Origin: Bradyrhizobium sp. AZCC 1610
Lineage (GTDB): Bacteria; Pseudomonadota; Alphaproteobacteria; Rhizobiales; Xanthobacteraceae
Assembly (NCBI RefSeq): GCF_036924515.1
Contig: NZ_JAZHRR010000001.1
Coordinates: 2,079,001 to 2,143,000 of the forward strand
Direction of reading: 5' to 3'
Length of the DNA: 64,000 nt
This document shows, in pieces, positions 57,018 through 64,000 of the stretch. Position numbers and translations under genes: made by a program. The first letter of the stretch is position 1; each line of letters starts with the position of its first letter. A model generated the notes under the pieces. The model ran no database searches. It worked only from the letters and a program-made list of their open reading frames with translations, and was not told the DNA's origin.

Positions 57018-57644
57018 TCAGAGCGGCTCCCGTACGCCCATACCGTGCATGAAGCGCTCCCGGATTTGTACGGGGTCGCGGCGGGTGGTGCCTGTGCCCG
57101 GCTTGTCGTCGATGCGCACGCCGATCAGCCTCGGGCCTGCGGCCGACAAGGACGCTTCGATCAGGCGCTCGAAATCGTCCTCGTCCGCCGCCCAACTGCT
57201 GTTGGTGAGCCCGCTCGCGACAGCGATGGCGACGATGTCGGCGACGGCGGCCCCCGGTGTCGGTTGCGCGCCGGTGATCTGATAGATGCCGTTGTCCATC
57301 ACCACCATGGTGAGGTTCTTCGGCGCCAGCGTCGCAATCGTCGTCAGCGAACCCAGCTGCATCAACAGCGAGCCGTCGCCTTCGAGCGCAAATATCCGCC
57401 GGTCCGGCTGCGCCAGCGCCACGCCAAGTGCGATCGGAAAGGCGAGGCCCATGCTGCCGAGCATGTAGAAATTCTGTGGCCGGTGGCCGGCGGCCCACAG
57501 GTCGAAATTGGTATTGCCGATGCCGCCGATCACGGCTTCCTCGTGCTTCAGCTTCGCAATCAGCCGCGAGGTGAGATCGAAGCGGTTCATGACCTTGGTG
57601 TTGCGGGCCGGGGTGTCTTTGGCGCTGTTCATGAGATCGCTCAC
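57018..57644 (-). CDS. ThDP-binding subunit of a split decarboxylase (sulfopyruvate decarboxylase beta-like)
   Basis: A 208-residue protein holding the C-terminal ThDP fold: NFDLWAAGHRPQNFYMLGSM, the Mg/ThDP motif ALEGDGSLLMQLGSLTTIAT and MVVMDNGIYQITGAQPTPGA. It resembles ComE or the C-terminal half of phosphonopyruvate decarboxylase. The GTG start 57644 overlaps the stop of the partner gene by four bases (GTGA); ATG 57632 is the alternative. It needs the upstream subunit, which supplies the pyrimidine-binding domain. The actual 2-keto acid substrate is unknown, since no sulfonate or phosphonate genes are near. Confidence 0.8.
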   Translation of the reverse strand: MSDLMNSAKDTPARNTKVMNRFDLTSRLIAKLKHEEAVIGGIGNTNFDLWAAGHRPQNFYMLGSMGLAFPIALGVALAQPDRRIFALEGDGSLLMQLGSLTTIATLAPKNLTMVVMDNGIYQITGAQPTPGAAVADIVAIAVASGLTNSSWAADEDDFERLIEASLSAAGPRLIGVRIDDKPGTGTTRRDPVQIRERFMHGMGVREPL

Positions 57645-58195
57645 TTGTCGAAGACTTTGCCGCCGGTCAAAAGCGGCGAGAGGATCAGCGCCACCGGCGC
57701 CTGGGTCGTGATGGCCTGCTTGATGGAGCGGTCGACGATGAATTCGAACTCATCGAGCCGTGTGGCGGTGTGGTGCTCCATGGCGAGCGAATCCAGCACC
57801 GGGCGCATGGTGCGGCAGACCAGCGACTGGCCATAGTTGAATTCGCCGAGCGTGCCGCGCTCAGAGACGAACATGATCAGCGGGATCTGATAGGGGATCG
57901 CCAGCGACGCCAGCACGTTCGCGAGCGTGGCAAATCCCGAAGTCTGCATCAGCACCGCGCCGCGCATGCCGCCCATCCAGGCGCCTGAAATGATGCCGAC
58001 CGCTTCCTCCTCGCGCGCGGTGGGGAAGGTCGTGAAAAAGGGGTCGGCGTGCAGGTTCTTGATCAGCGTCGTCAGGACGCGATCGGGCACGTAGGGGACC
58101 AGGCGGATATCGTTGCGCTTGAGGGTTTGCAGCACGATGCCGTGCCAGCTCTTCTCAGATGTTTCGGGCGAGGTTTTTTCCTCCGCAACCGCCAT
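57641..58195 (-). CDS. PYR subunit of the split ThDP decarboxylase (sulfopyruvate decarboxylase alpha-like)
   Basis: A 184-residue protein from ATG 58195, with GGGAGATCAAA upstream; ATG 58210 is an alternative lacking a site. It is the N-terminal ThDP (PYR) domain: LVPYVPDRVLTTLIKNLHAD, the catalytic Glu in FPTAREEEAVGIISGAWMGG, and GAVLMQTSGFATLANVLASL. This resembles ComD. Two-subunit enzymes of this kind include sulfopyruvate and phosphonopyruvate decarboxylases. Overlap with the following gene by GTGA couples synthesis of the two subunits. The product would be a 2-substituted aldehyde. Confidence 0.8.
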   Translation of the reverse strand: MAVAEEKTSPETSEKSWHGIVLQTLKRNDIRLVPYVPDRVLTTLIKNLHADPFFTTFPTAREEEAVGIISGAWMGGMRGAVLMQTSGFATLANVLASLAIPYQIPLIMFVSERGTLGEFNYGQSLVCRTMRPVLDSLAMEHHTATRLDEFEFIVDRSIKQAITTQAPVALILSPLLTGGKVFDK

Positions 58196-58371
58196 TTTGA
58201 TCTCCCTCATCCGCGCCGATTATTCGTCGGCTTTCATTCTTGGAGCGGCGAAACTTGACGCCGTCGGCGAGATTGTCAACATGTTCCGATCGTATCCTGC
58301 TCTGCGCCGCGCGCCGCTACATCGGGTATGCGACGATATGAGATAAGCAAGAAAAGATACCGGGAGGGGCA

Positions 58372-58461
58372 ATGGCTGGATATATCCGAAATGCTGCCAA
58401 CGCGGCGGCGCTTGCCGCGGCCGCTGCGCCGCGGGCACTTCCGCTAAGACCTGTTACCTGA
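58372..58461 (+). CDS. candidate 29-residue alanine-rich microprotein
   Basis: ATG 58372 lies five bases after GGGAGG, an excellent ribosome site. The product reads MAGYIRNAANAAALAAAAAP and continues RALPLRPVT before TGA 58459. It is alanine-rich and would form one helix. It stands 73 bases before the 2-hydroxyacid dehydrogenase gene and could be a leader or a chance frame with a good site. Confidence 0.3.
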   Translation: MAGYIRNAANAAALAAAAAPRALPLRPVT

Positions 58462-58534
58462 CCATGGCCGCCAGCGGCCCTCCCGCCAAACCAGTCAAGC
58501 CCTACGCTCTTCGAACTGAAAGTTGTCAAGGAAA

Positions 58535-59584
58535 ATGACCGTCAACAACAAGCGCGTGTTCTACGTCAAATATCTCGCCCACGAGATCTATATCGATATC
58601 CTCAAAGCCCGCCCGGATGTGAGGCTCGACCGGCTGGAAAACGAAAGTCCCGACGCGGTCGCAGCGCCGATTCTGGCGGCGGCGCATGCCTATCAGGTCG
58701 GAGCGGCCCGCGACGAAATCGCCAGGCATTTCCATGTCGACAAGGATTTGCTGAGGCGGGCGCCGAACCTCCTGATCGTGTCTTCGAACGGCGCGGGCTT
58801 CGATCCCGTAGATGTCGATGCCTGCACGGCGGCGGGCGTGCTCGTCGTCAATCAATCCGGCGGCAACGCCAATTCTGTCGCCGAGCATGCGTTGGGGATG
58901 ATGCTGACGCTGTCCAAGCGCATCCTCGAATCCGACCGCGCGCTGCGCCGCCAGGCCAATGTCAATCGCAACGCGCTGATCGGCAACGAAGCGCAGGGCA
59001 AGACCATCGGCATCGTCGGCATCGGTAATGTCGGCCGCCGTATCGCAGAGCTCTGCAACGGCCTGCTGCATATGAAGGTGATTGCCTACGATCCTTATCT
59101 GACCGCGGAAGAAATCGCCGCCCGCGGCGGCGAAAAGGTTGAGCTTCACGATCTGATGCGCCGCTCGGATTTTGTCTCGATCTCATGCCCCCTGACCAAG
59201 GACAATCGCCGCATGATCGGCGCCCGCGAGTTCGCGCTGATGCAGCCGCACGCATTTTTCATCACCACCGCGCGCGGCTTCATTCACGATGAGGAAGCGC
59301 TGTACGAGGCGTTGCGCGACAAGCGGATTGCGGGCGCCGGCCTCGACGTCTGGGACAAGGAGCCGCCGCCGCCGGAACATCCGCTGCTGCAGTTCGACAA
59401 TGTGCTGGCCAGCCCGCACACGGCGGGTGTGACAAAGGAAGCGCGGGTGAACATGGGCAGGATCGCTGCCGAACAGATTCTCGATGCGCTCGACGGCAAG
59501 CGCCCGCCGCGCGTCGTCAATCCCGAGGTGTGGCCCGACTACGTGAAGCGCTTCGAGCGCGCGTTCGGATTTGCGCCGAAATAG
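58535..59584 (+). CDS. D-isomer-specific 2-hydroxyacid dehydrogenase
   Basis: A 349-residue protein from ATG 58535, preceded by AAGGAAA; TTG 58523 is an alternative. The Rossmann motif is KTIGIVGIGNVGRRIAELC. The catalytic set is seen as FITTARGFIHDEEAL (Arg), AGAGLDVWDKEPPPPEHPLL (Glu) and LASPHTAGVTKEARVNM (His). Family members reduce 2-keto acids such as hydroxypyruvate, glyoxylate or phosphonopyruvate-like compounds with NAD(P)H. It is divergent from the split ThDP decarboxylase and followed by an alpha/beta hydrolase, so a shared small pathway is possible. Confidence 0.9.
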   Translation: MTVNNKRVFYVKYLAHEIYIDILKARPDVRLDRLENESPDAVAAPILAAAHAYQVGAARDEIARHFHVDKDLLRRAPNLLIVSSNGAGFDPVDVDACTAAGVLVVNQSGGNANSVAEHALGMMLTLSKRILESDRALRRQANVNRNALIGNEAQGKTIGIVGIGNVGRRIAELCNGLLHMKVIAYDPYLTAEEIAARGGEKVELHDLMRRSDFVSISCPLTKDNRRMIGAREFALMQPHAFFITTARGFIHDEEALYEALRDKRIAGAGLDVWDKEPPPPEHPLLQFDNVLASPHTAGVTKEARVNMGRIAAEQILDALDGKRPPRVVNPEVWPDYVKRFERAFGFAPK

Positions 59585-59614
59585 GCCATCACCTCCGCGA
59601 GAGACGATCCCACG

Positions 59615-60481
59615 ATGGCCGAACCGGCAGACCGCTTTTATGAATCCCAGGGGCTGCGGTTGCACTATGTCGACTGGGGCAACGAAACCGCGCCGCCCCT
59701 GATCCTGGTCCATGGCGGACTCGACCATTGCCGCAACTGGGATGCGATCGCGCGGGAATTGCAGCCGCATTTCCATATCATCGCCCCGGATCTGCGCGGG
59801 CACGGCGATTCCGAATGGGCGAAAGGAAGCAGCTACAGCCTGACCGACAATGTCTATGACCTCACCCGGCTGATGCGTTTTGCGGCGCTGCAGGACGCGG
59901 CGATTGTCGGCCACTCGATGGGCGGTATGGTCGCGTTGGCCTATGCCGGCTCCTATCCGGAGAGGGTATCGCGCCTCGTCGTGCTGGATGGCGCTTTCCT
60001 GTCGGGCTCGCAGCCTGCGCCGATCGCCGAGCAGATGTCGCGCTGGATCGACCAGCTCGACCGTATCTCGGAGTATCAACCGAGCGCGTTCCGCACGATC
60101 GATGAGGCGGCGAAGCGATTGTCGGCGCGCAACAAGCGGCTGACACCGGCGCTGACGCTTCATCTGGCCCGGCACGGCGTTCGGAAGGGCGCTGACGGCC
60201 TCTATCGCTGGAAGTTCGATCATTATCAGCGGGCGAGGGCGCCGTATCGGCTGTCGGTGGATGACTATGCCGCCTTGTGGTCGCGCATTGCCTGTCCCAC
60301 CCTGTTGATGTGGGGCGACGAAAGCTTTCTGCCCGATCCCGAGGCCGCGGGACTGCTCGCGCATTTCAAGCAAGCTGAACTGCAGAAGATCGCGGGCGCC
60401 GGACATTGGCTCCATCATGACCGGCTCGACGTGGTCCTGGCGTCGCTACGGCGGTTTCTCGATGCGCCGCAGCCTGCATAA
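59615..60481 (+). CDS. alpha/beta hydrolase
   Basis: A 288-residue protein with the alpha/beta hydrolase core: oxyanion motif LILVHGGLDHCRNW, nucleophile in AAIVGHSMGGMVALAYAGSY (Ser), acid residue in LLMWGDESFLPDPEA and catalytic His in GAGHWLHHD. It is likely an esterase or lactonase or a C-C bond hydrolase in the cytoplasm; there is no signal peptide. It starts 31 bases after the 2-hydroxyacid dehydrogenase on the same strand, in one transcript. The substrate is unknown. Confidence 0.85.
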   Translation: MAEPADRFYESQGLRLHYVDWGNETAPPLILVHGGLDHCRNWDAIARELQPHFHIIAPDLRGHGDSEWAKGSSYSLTDNVYDLTRLMRFAALQDAAIVGHSMGGMVALAYAGSYPERVSRLVVLDGAFLSGSQPAPIAEQMSRWIDQLDRISEYQPSAFRTIDEAAKRLSARNKRLTPALTLHLARHGVRKGADGLYRWKFDHYQRARAPYRLSVDDYAALWSRIACPTLLMWGDESFLPDPEAAGLLAHFKQAELQKIAGAGHWLHHDRLDVVLASLRRFLDAPQPA

Positions 60482-60835
60482 ACCGGAGTGGTGCAAGAAT
60501 GCCGGATCACCGGGTTATGAGCCCAAATCCGGGAGAAGATTTCATCCGCCGGCAGGTCGATCGGGGCAATAATTTCACTGCCGAAGGACGCCTGGACGTA
60601 GCGTGCATTGCTATTTTCCCCGGGATCTCGACTAGTTGGCGGCTTGAGACCATTTTCCGTGTGCGCCCTTGTTCCATCGGCGCCCATGGAAGATGTCAGA
60701 TGCGACAGGTTCGTTCATTTCTGCGCAACGCCCCGTCCCGGATCGGACGCCGGCTGGCCCAGATCGTCGCCATCGCCGCCGCCAGCCTGCCGGCCGCCGG
60801 CGCTTAAGTCGCGTCCTTACTTCTCCGACACTACC
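60482..60835. other. intergenic region between convergent genes
   Basis: The stretch lies between the alpha/beta hydrolase (plus) and the class III aminotransferase (minus). A 35-codon frame at about 60701-60805 with an alanine-rich end was considered but lacks support. No repeat, operator or clear terminator was found. Confidence 0.4.
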
Positions 60836-62113
60836 TTATACTTCCGCCAGCGCCTGATCGAGCGCCTCGACGAGCAGGTCGGCATGTTCAGTGCCAAACA
60901 CCAGCGGCGGACGGATCTTGAGGACGTTGGCGTGCGGTCCGGCCGAACTGATCAGCACGCGCCGTTCACGCAGCAAGTTCACGATCCGCGCGGTCTCCGC
61001 TGTGGCAGGCGCGCCTGCCGGTCCGCCGTGCCGCAGCTCGACGCCGACGAACAGGCCGGCTCCACGCACTTCGGCAATCAACGCGTGCCGCGCCTGCAGC
61101 TCGATGAGCAGCTTGATCAGATAGGCGCCGGTACGTTGCGCGTTCTCCATCAGCCGCTCGGACTCGATCACGTCGAGCACCGCAATCCCGGCGGCAGCCG
61201 AAACCGGGTTGCCGCCGAAGGTGTTGAAATAGCGCGATCGCCGGCCAAACTCCGCCAGTAGCTCTGGCCGTGCCGCCATCCCTGCGACCGGATGTCCGTT
61301 TCCCATCGGTTTGCCCATGGTGACGAGATCGGGCACGAGGCCGTGGCGGGCAAAGCCCCACATCCCTCCGCCGCAGCGGCCGAAGCCGGGCTGCACTTCG
61401 TCGGCGATGAACAGCGCGCCGGCCGCCCTCACGGCTTCGACTGCGGGGCGCAGAAAGCCGGGCGGATCGGCGAACACGCCGTCGCTGGAAAAAATGGTAT
61501 CGACCAGAAGCGCCGCCGGACGGATGCCGCTCCTCTTCATGTCGACCAATGCGTCGCTGACGTGACCGGCAAAGACTTCACCGGCGTTTGCGGCCGAACC
61601 CGGCGCCGACACCAGCCGCACGTGACTTGCTTCCGGAAGCGGAAGTCCGAGCGAGGGAGATAGTTCGGCCAGCGCGCTGGTGACGCCGTGATAGGCGTTT
61701 GCCGTGACGATGAAGCCGGTGCCACCGGTGCAGGTCCGCGCGACGCGCAAAGCGAGATCGTTGGCCTCGCTGCCGGTGCAGGTGAACATGACGTGACCGA
61801 TCCCGGGCGGAAACGTCGCGAGCAATTTTTCCGCGAAGTCGAGCACGGTCTCGTGCAGGTAGCGCGTATGGGTGTTGAGCACGGCGGCCTGCCGCGCAAT
61901 CGCCCGCACGACGTGCGGGTGGCAGTGCCCGACGGATGCAACATTGTTGTAGGCGTCCAGGTAGCGATGACCGGCGGCGTCGTAGAGCCAGACGCCTTCA
62001 CCACGCACAAACTGGACCGGCTGGTCGTAGAACAGCCGGTACGCCGGCCCGAGCAGCCGGCTTCGCCGCGCGATCATGTCTTGTGTCGAAATGGCCTCAT
62101 CGGCGGCGGACAT
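60836..62113 (-). CDS. class III aminotransferase
   Basis: A 425-residue PLP enzyme from ATG 62113, with GGAGTAGAGAG upstream; an earlier frame start at 62209 would overlap the kinase gene. It has YLDAYNNVASVGHCHPHVVR, FTCTGSEANDLALRVARTCT, AGALFIADEVQPGFGRCGGG (Asp) and the PLP lysine in LVTMGKPMGNGHPVAGM. The sequence resembles the AGXT2L/ethanolamine-phosphate phospho-lyase and hydroxylysine-phosphate lyase branch, which act with a kinase partner. Here the kinase gene lies four bases upstream on the same strand, fitting that pair. The actual substrate is unproved. Confidence 0.85.
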   Translation of the reverse strand: MSAADEAISTQDMIARRSRLLGPAYRLFYDQPVQFVRGEGVWLYDAAGHRYLDAYNNVASVGHCHPHVVRAIARQAAVLNTHTRYLHETVLDFAEKLLATFPPGIGHVMFTCTGSEANDLALRVARTCTGGTGFIVTANAYHGVTSALAELSPSLGLPLPEASHVRLVSAPGSAANAGEVFAGHVSDALVDMKRSGIRPAALLVDTIFSSDGVFADPPGFLRPAVEAVRAAGALFIADEVQPGFGRCGGGMWGFARHGLVPDLVTMGKPMGNGHPVAGMAARPELLAEFGRRSRYFNTFGGNPVSAAAGIAVLDVIESERLMENAQRTGAYLIKLLIELQARHALIAEVRGAGLFVGVELRHGGPAGAPATAETARIVNLLRERRVLISSAGPHANVLKIRPPLVFGTEHADLLVEALDQALAEV

Positions 62114-62117
62114 CTCT

Positions 62118-63194
62118 CTACTCCACATCGCATGCGCGTTGGATCTGAAAGGCGACCTGGTCTCGCGACAGCGTCGCCATGCGCCGCAGCCGCGCCCAGG
62201 CCGCGGCATTGTTGCGCAGAATGTAGTTCCGGTTAGCAGGATAACGGGCGGCTCGCCAACTGCTGATCACGACCGTCATGGCCATGCGCGTCGCGATCAG
62301 GTCGAACAGCACGCTGAATTCGGCCGCCTCGAGCGGCAGCACGGCATGATAGGCCGCGATCATCTCGCAGGCCGGCGCAAGCGGATCTTCGTCATCGGCC
62401 ACCTGATACGCTGCCGCGATCGCAAGGTCGTTGACCCGCGCTGTGCAGGTGAGATCGCCGAAATCGATGATCCCGGCAACGCCGGCATGGGTTTCGGGGT
62501 CGACGACAACGTTATGCGGGTTCAGGTCGTTATGGACGGGCTGGTTCGGCAACTGCGGCAGTATCGGCAGGGCGTGGCTTTCGAAGCCGCCGAGAACATC
62601 CTCAACCAGACCGCGCCGCTCGCCCGGGACGGCGTCGATCAGCGGCCGCAGTTCGGCGGCGTGCTGAAGATCCCAGAGCAATTTGTGACTGGCGGCGCCA
62701 TGGCTGAAATCGGAAAGACCGCGCGCGAGCCTTGCGGCGCATCGGCCGAGATCATGCCGCAGCGCCGTCGACCCTGCGACCGCATGCATCGGGGTTCCCG
62801 CGAGATACGACAACAGGCGCACAACCCGGCTCGAGCCGTCATCGAACGCAACATCAAGCTCCGTCATGCCGTTGCGCGCCGGAAAGATGCGCGGGACCGG
62901 CAGGCCGGGGTCTGCGGCCGCGAGGTGGAGCAGGGCCTCCGTCTGCAAGTTGGTCACCGCGCGGTCTTCCGCAGGGTTGGCGATCTTCAGGACATATTCA
63001 CGGCCACTCAGCGCGCGCAGCCGAAAGTTTTGATCGCGCTCGCTGTCGAGCCGGTGCACGGCTGATATCAGGCCGTAGTGCTCGGCCGCCAGTCGTTGGA
63101 CCAGCGCTTCCGGGATGGCGGATGCGGCGCGCAGGGTGTTGATCGGGTGAGCGGCAATCGTCGCAGCAGACGAGGCCGGCACTAGAGTATCCAT
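62118..63194 (-). CDS. hydroxylysine kinase-like phosphotransferase (APH fold)
   Basis: A 358-residue protein with the aminoglycoside-phosphotransferase fold. Visible are the nucleotide-binding lysine (REYVLKIANPAEDRA), catalytic loop QPVHNDLNPHNVVVDPE and metal loop AGIIDFGDLTCTARVNDLAI. The branch fits hydroxylysine kinase (AGPHD1-like), which phosphorylates an amino alcohol before a class III lyase acts. Both enzymes sit next to each other here, four bases apart. It is preceded by the GhrA-type reductase gene nine bases upstream. Confidence 0.8.
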   Translation of the reverse strand: MDTLVPASSAATIAAHPINTLRAASAIPEALVQRLAAEHYGLISAVHRLDSERDQNFRLRALSGREYVLKIANPAEDRAVTNLQTEALLHLAAADPGLPVPRIFPARNGMTELDVAFDDGSSRVVRLLSYLAGTPMHAVAGSTALRHDLGRCAARLARGLSDFSHGAASHKLLWDLQHAAELRPLIDAVPGERRGLVEDVLGGFESHALPILPQLPNQPVHNDLNPHNVVVDPETHAGVAGIIDFGDLTCTARVNDLAIAAAYQVADDEDPLAPACEMIAAYHAVLPLEAAEFSVLFDLIATRMAMTVVISSWRAARYPANRNYILRNNAAAWARLRRMATLSRDQVAFQIQRACDVE

Positions 63195-63203
63195 TGGCGT
63201 CGC

Positions 63204-64000
63204 TCAGTAGCCGCGTTCGCGGTCGATGGAGTGAGGTGGGCGCCGGCCGGCGCGTATCGCTTCCGCCGTCGCGCGAAACGTCGCTCCGATGGCTCCCACG
63301 CTCACTTCGCTGGCATCGTGCGGCGTGACGACAATGCGGGGATGTCGCCAGAACGGATGCCGCGGCGCCAATGGTTCGGCCGAGAACACGTCGAGTGCTG
63401 CGCCGGCAAGCTGGCCGCTCTCCAGCGCCGTAAGCAAGTCGGCTTCGACCAGATGCTCGCCGCGGCCGACCTGGATCAGGTAGCCGCCACGATACATTCG
63501 GGCGAACGTCTTGCGGTTGAGGATACCCTTTGTCTCCGGCGTCAGCGGCAGCAGGTTCACGAGAACCTCGGTCTGGCCGAGCATGGCATCGAGGCCTGCA
63601 GCGCCATCGAAGCCGCGGATGCCTTGCGGCGCAGGCTTTGCGGTTCGGCTCCACGCCAAGACGGGGAAACCAAGCAAAGCGAGATCGGCGGCGACCCTAC
63701 GGCCGATCTCGCCAAAGCCTAGAATGCCGACCGGCACGTCCTGCGCCCGGCGCAGGCCAAGACGCTGCCAGCGTTCCTCGCGCTGCTGCGCCTGATACGT
63801 CGCAAGGCGCCGCTGATGCCCAATCACGTGCCAGGCAACGAAGCCCGACATCATCTGCGCCTGCGCAGGGTCGACGACACGGATCACGTCGACTTCGGGG
63901 CGAAGGCTGGGGCACGCCAGAATATTGTCGACACCGGCGCCGATCGAGCAGACCGCCTGCAGATTGGGATAGCGTTCGAATGCGTCATCCGGAGGATGCC
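63204..64000 (-). CDS. ghrA: glyoxylate/hydroxypyruvate reductase A-type dehydrogenase, N-terminus cut
   Basis: The minus-strand frame runs open to the right edge of the window, so the N-terminus is missing. From the edge it reads YPNLQAVCSIGAGVDNILAC then VIRVVDPAQAQMMSGFVAWH, the GhrA-type catalytic domain. The Rossmann core is VGILGFGEIGRRVAADLALL. The catalytic set is LIQVGRGEHLVEADLL (Arg), ALDVFSAEPLAPRHPFWRHP (Glu) and VVTPHDASEVS (His). GhrA reduces glyoxylate and hydroxypyruvate. It lies upstream of the kinase and aminotransferase on the same strand with a gap of nine bases. Confidence 0.8.
   Translation of the reverse strand, partial: HPPDDAFERYPNLQAVCSIGAGVDNILACPSLRPEVDVIRVVDPAQAQMMSGFVAWHVIGHQRRLATYQAQQREERWQRLGLRRAQDVPVGILGFGEIGRRVAADLALLGFPVLAWSRTAKPAPQGIRGFDGAAGLDAMLGQTEVLVNLLPLTPETKGILNRKTFARMYRGGYLIQVGRGEHLVEADLLTALESGQLAGAALDVFSAEPLAPRHPFWRHPRIVVTPHDASEVSVGAIGATFRATAEAIRAGRRPPHSIDRERGY

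Noticed and set aside
59183..60418. A 411-codon minus-strand frame across the dehydrogenase and hydrolase genes
   Set aside because: It spans two confidently assigned plus-strand genes and has no motifs.
60701..60805. A 35-codon alanine-ended frame between convergent genes
   Set aside because: Weak ribosome site, no flanking signals and no family resemblance.

Overview
The window looks like chromosome from an alphaproteobacterium of the Bradyrhizobium/Rhodopseudomonas group. The evidence is high GC with strongly GC-biased third codon positions, TTG and GTG starts behind clear GGAGG sites, and family content typical of that group (oxalate genes, tripartite tricarboxylate transporter, Gcl/Hyi/GlxR set, many TonB, APH-like and SMP-30 genes). 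The taxonomic call is inference. I saw no rRNA, tRNA, CRISPR array or intact transposase.

Region by region. 1-5.6 kb: a cut cupin gene, an acetyltransferase-MFS pair, a fatty acid desaturase bracketed by two copies of a palindromic repeat, and an aldo/keto reductase. 6.3-10.9 kb: a TonB-dependent siderophore receptor followed by a small membrane protein, a PepSY-TM protein and a DUF3325-like protein, a typical iron-uptake set. 10.9-16.6 kb: SMP-30 lactonase, quinone reductase, nitronate monooxygenase, P450, methyltransferase and two small coupled genes. 16.9-19.2 kb: a phosphofructokinase with pyrophosphate-type signature next to an archaeal-type (class V) fructose bisphosphate aldolase/phosphatase.

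19.4-27.2 kb is a worn accessory stretch. About 260 bp covering the 3' end of a fumarylacetoacetate hydrolase gene is repeated in direct orientation 5.7 kb away. Between the copies lie small genes, a frameshifted small gene, a 221-bp MITE-like element and a membrane protein divergent from a MocR regulator.

28.9-41.4 kb is the most striking part: an oxalate-utilisation regulon. A GntR/FCD regulator, oxalyl-CoA decarboxylase and formyl-CoA transferase form one unit. Around them are an OxlT-like antiporter, a TctCBA transporter, a CBS-domain protein, an NDP-forming acyl-CoA synthetase (frameshifted here) and an apparently unannotated 45-residue gene. Six copies of one 17-bp palindrome (TGGYAT-N5-ATRCCA, one half-site T in some) lie in the promoters of these units. 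In five of the six the palindrome sits 2-3 bases after a TTGNNN -35-like box. One regulator, probably the local GntR protein, is therefore proposed to control all of them.

41.4-52 kb: IclR regulator, a DUF3604 gene that has lost its middle, a PpiC-type isomerase and a HupE-like protein coupled to it, an NYN/OST-HTH protein, a kinase-like phosphotransferase, a second ketopantoate reductase-like gene, an amino acid permease and a truncated site-2 protease. 52-64 kb: gcl-hyi-glxR (glyoxylate to glycerate), DUF1236 and VanZ proteins, a split ThDP decarboxylase resembling sulfopyruvate decarboxylase, a 2-hydroxyacid dehydrogenase plus alpha/beta hydrolase, and a class III aminotransferase-kinase-GhrA-type reductase group running off the right edge. 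Oxalate and glyoxylate handling are thus both encoded here, in separate transcription units.
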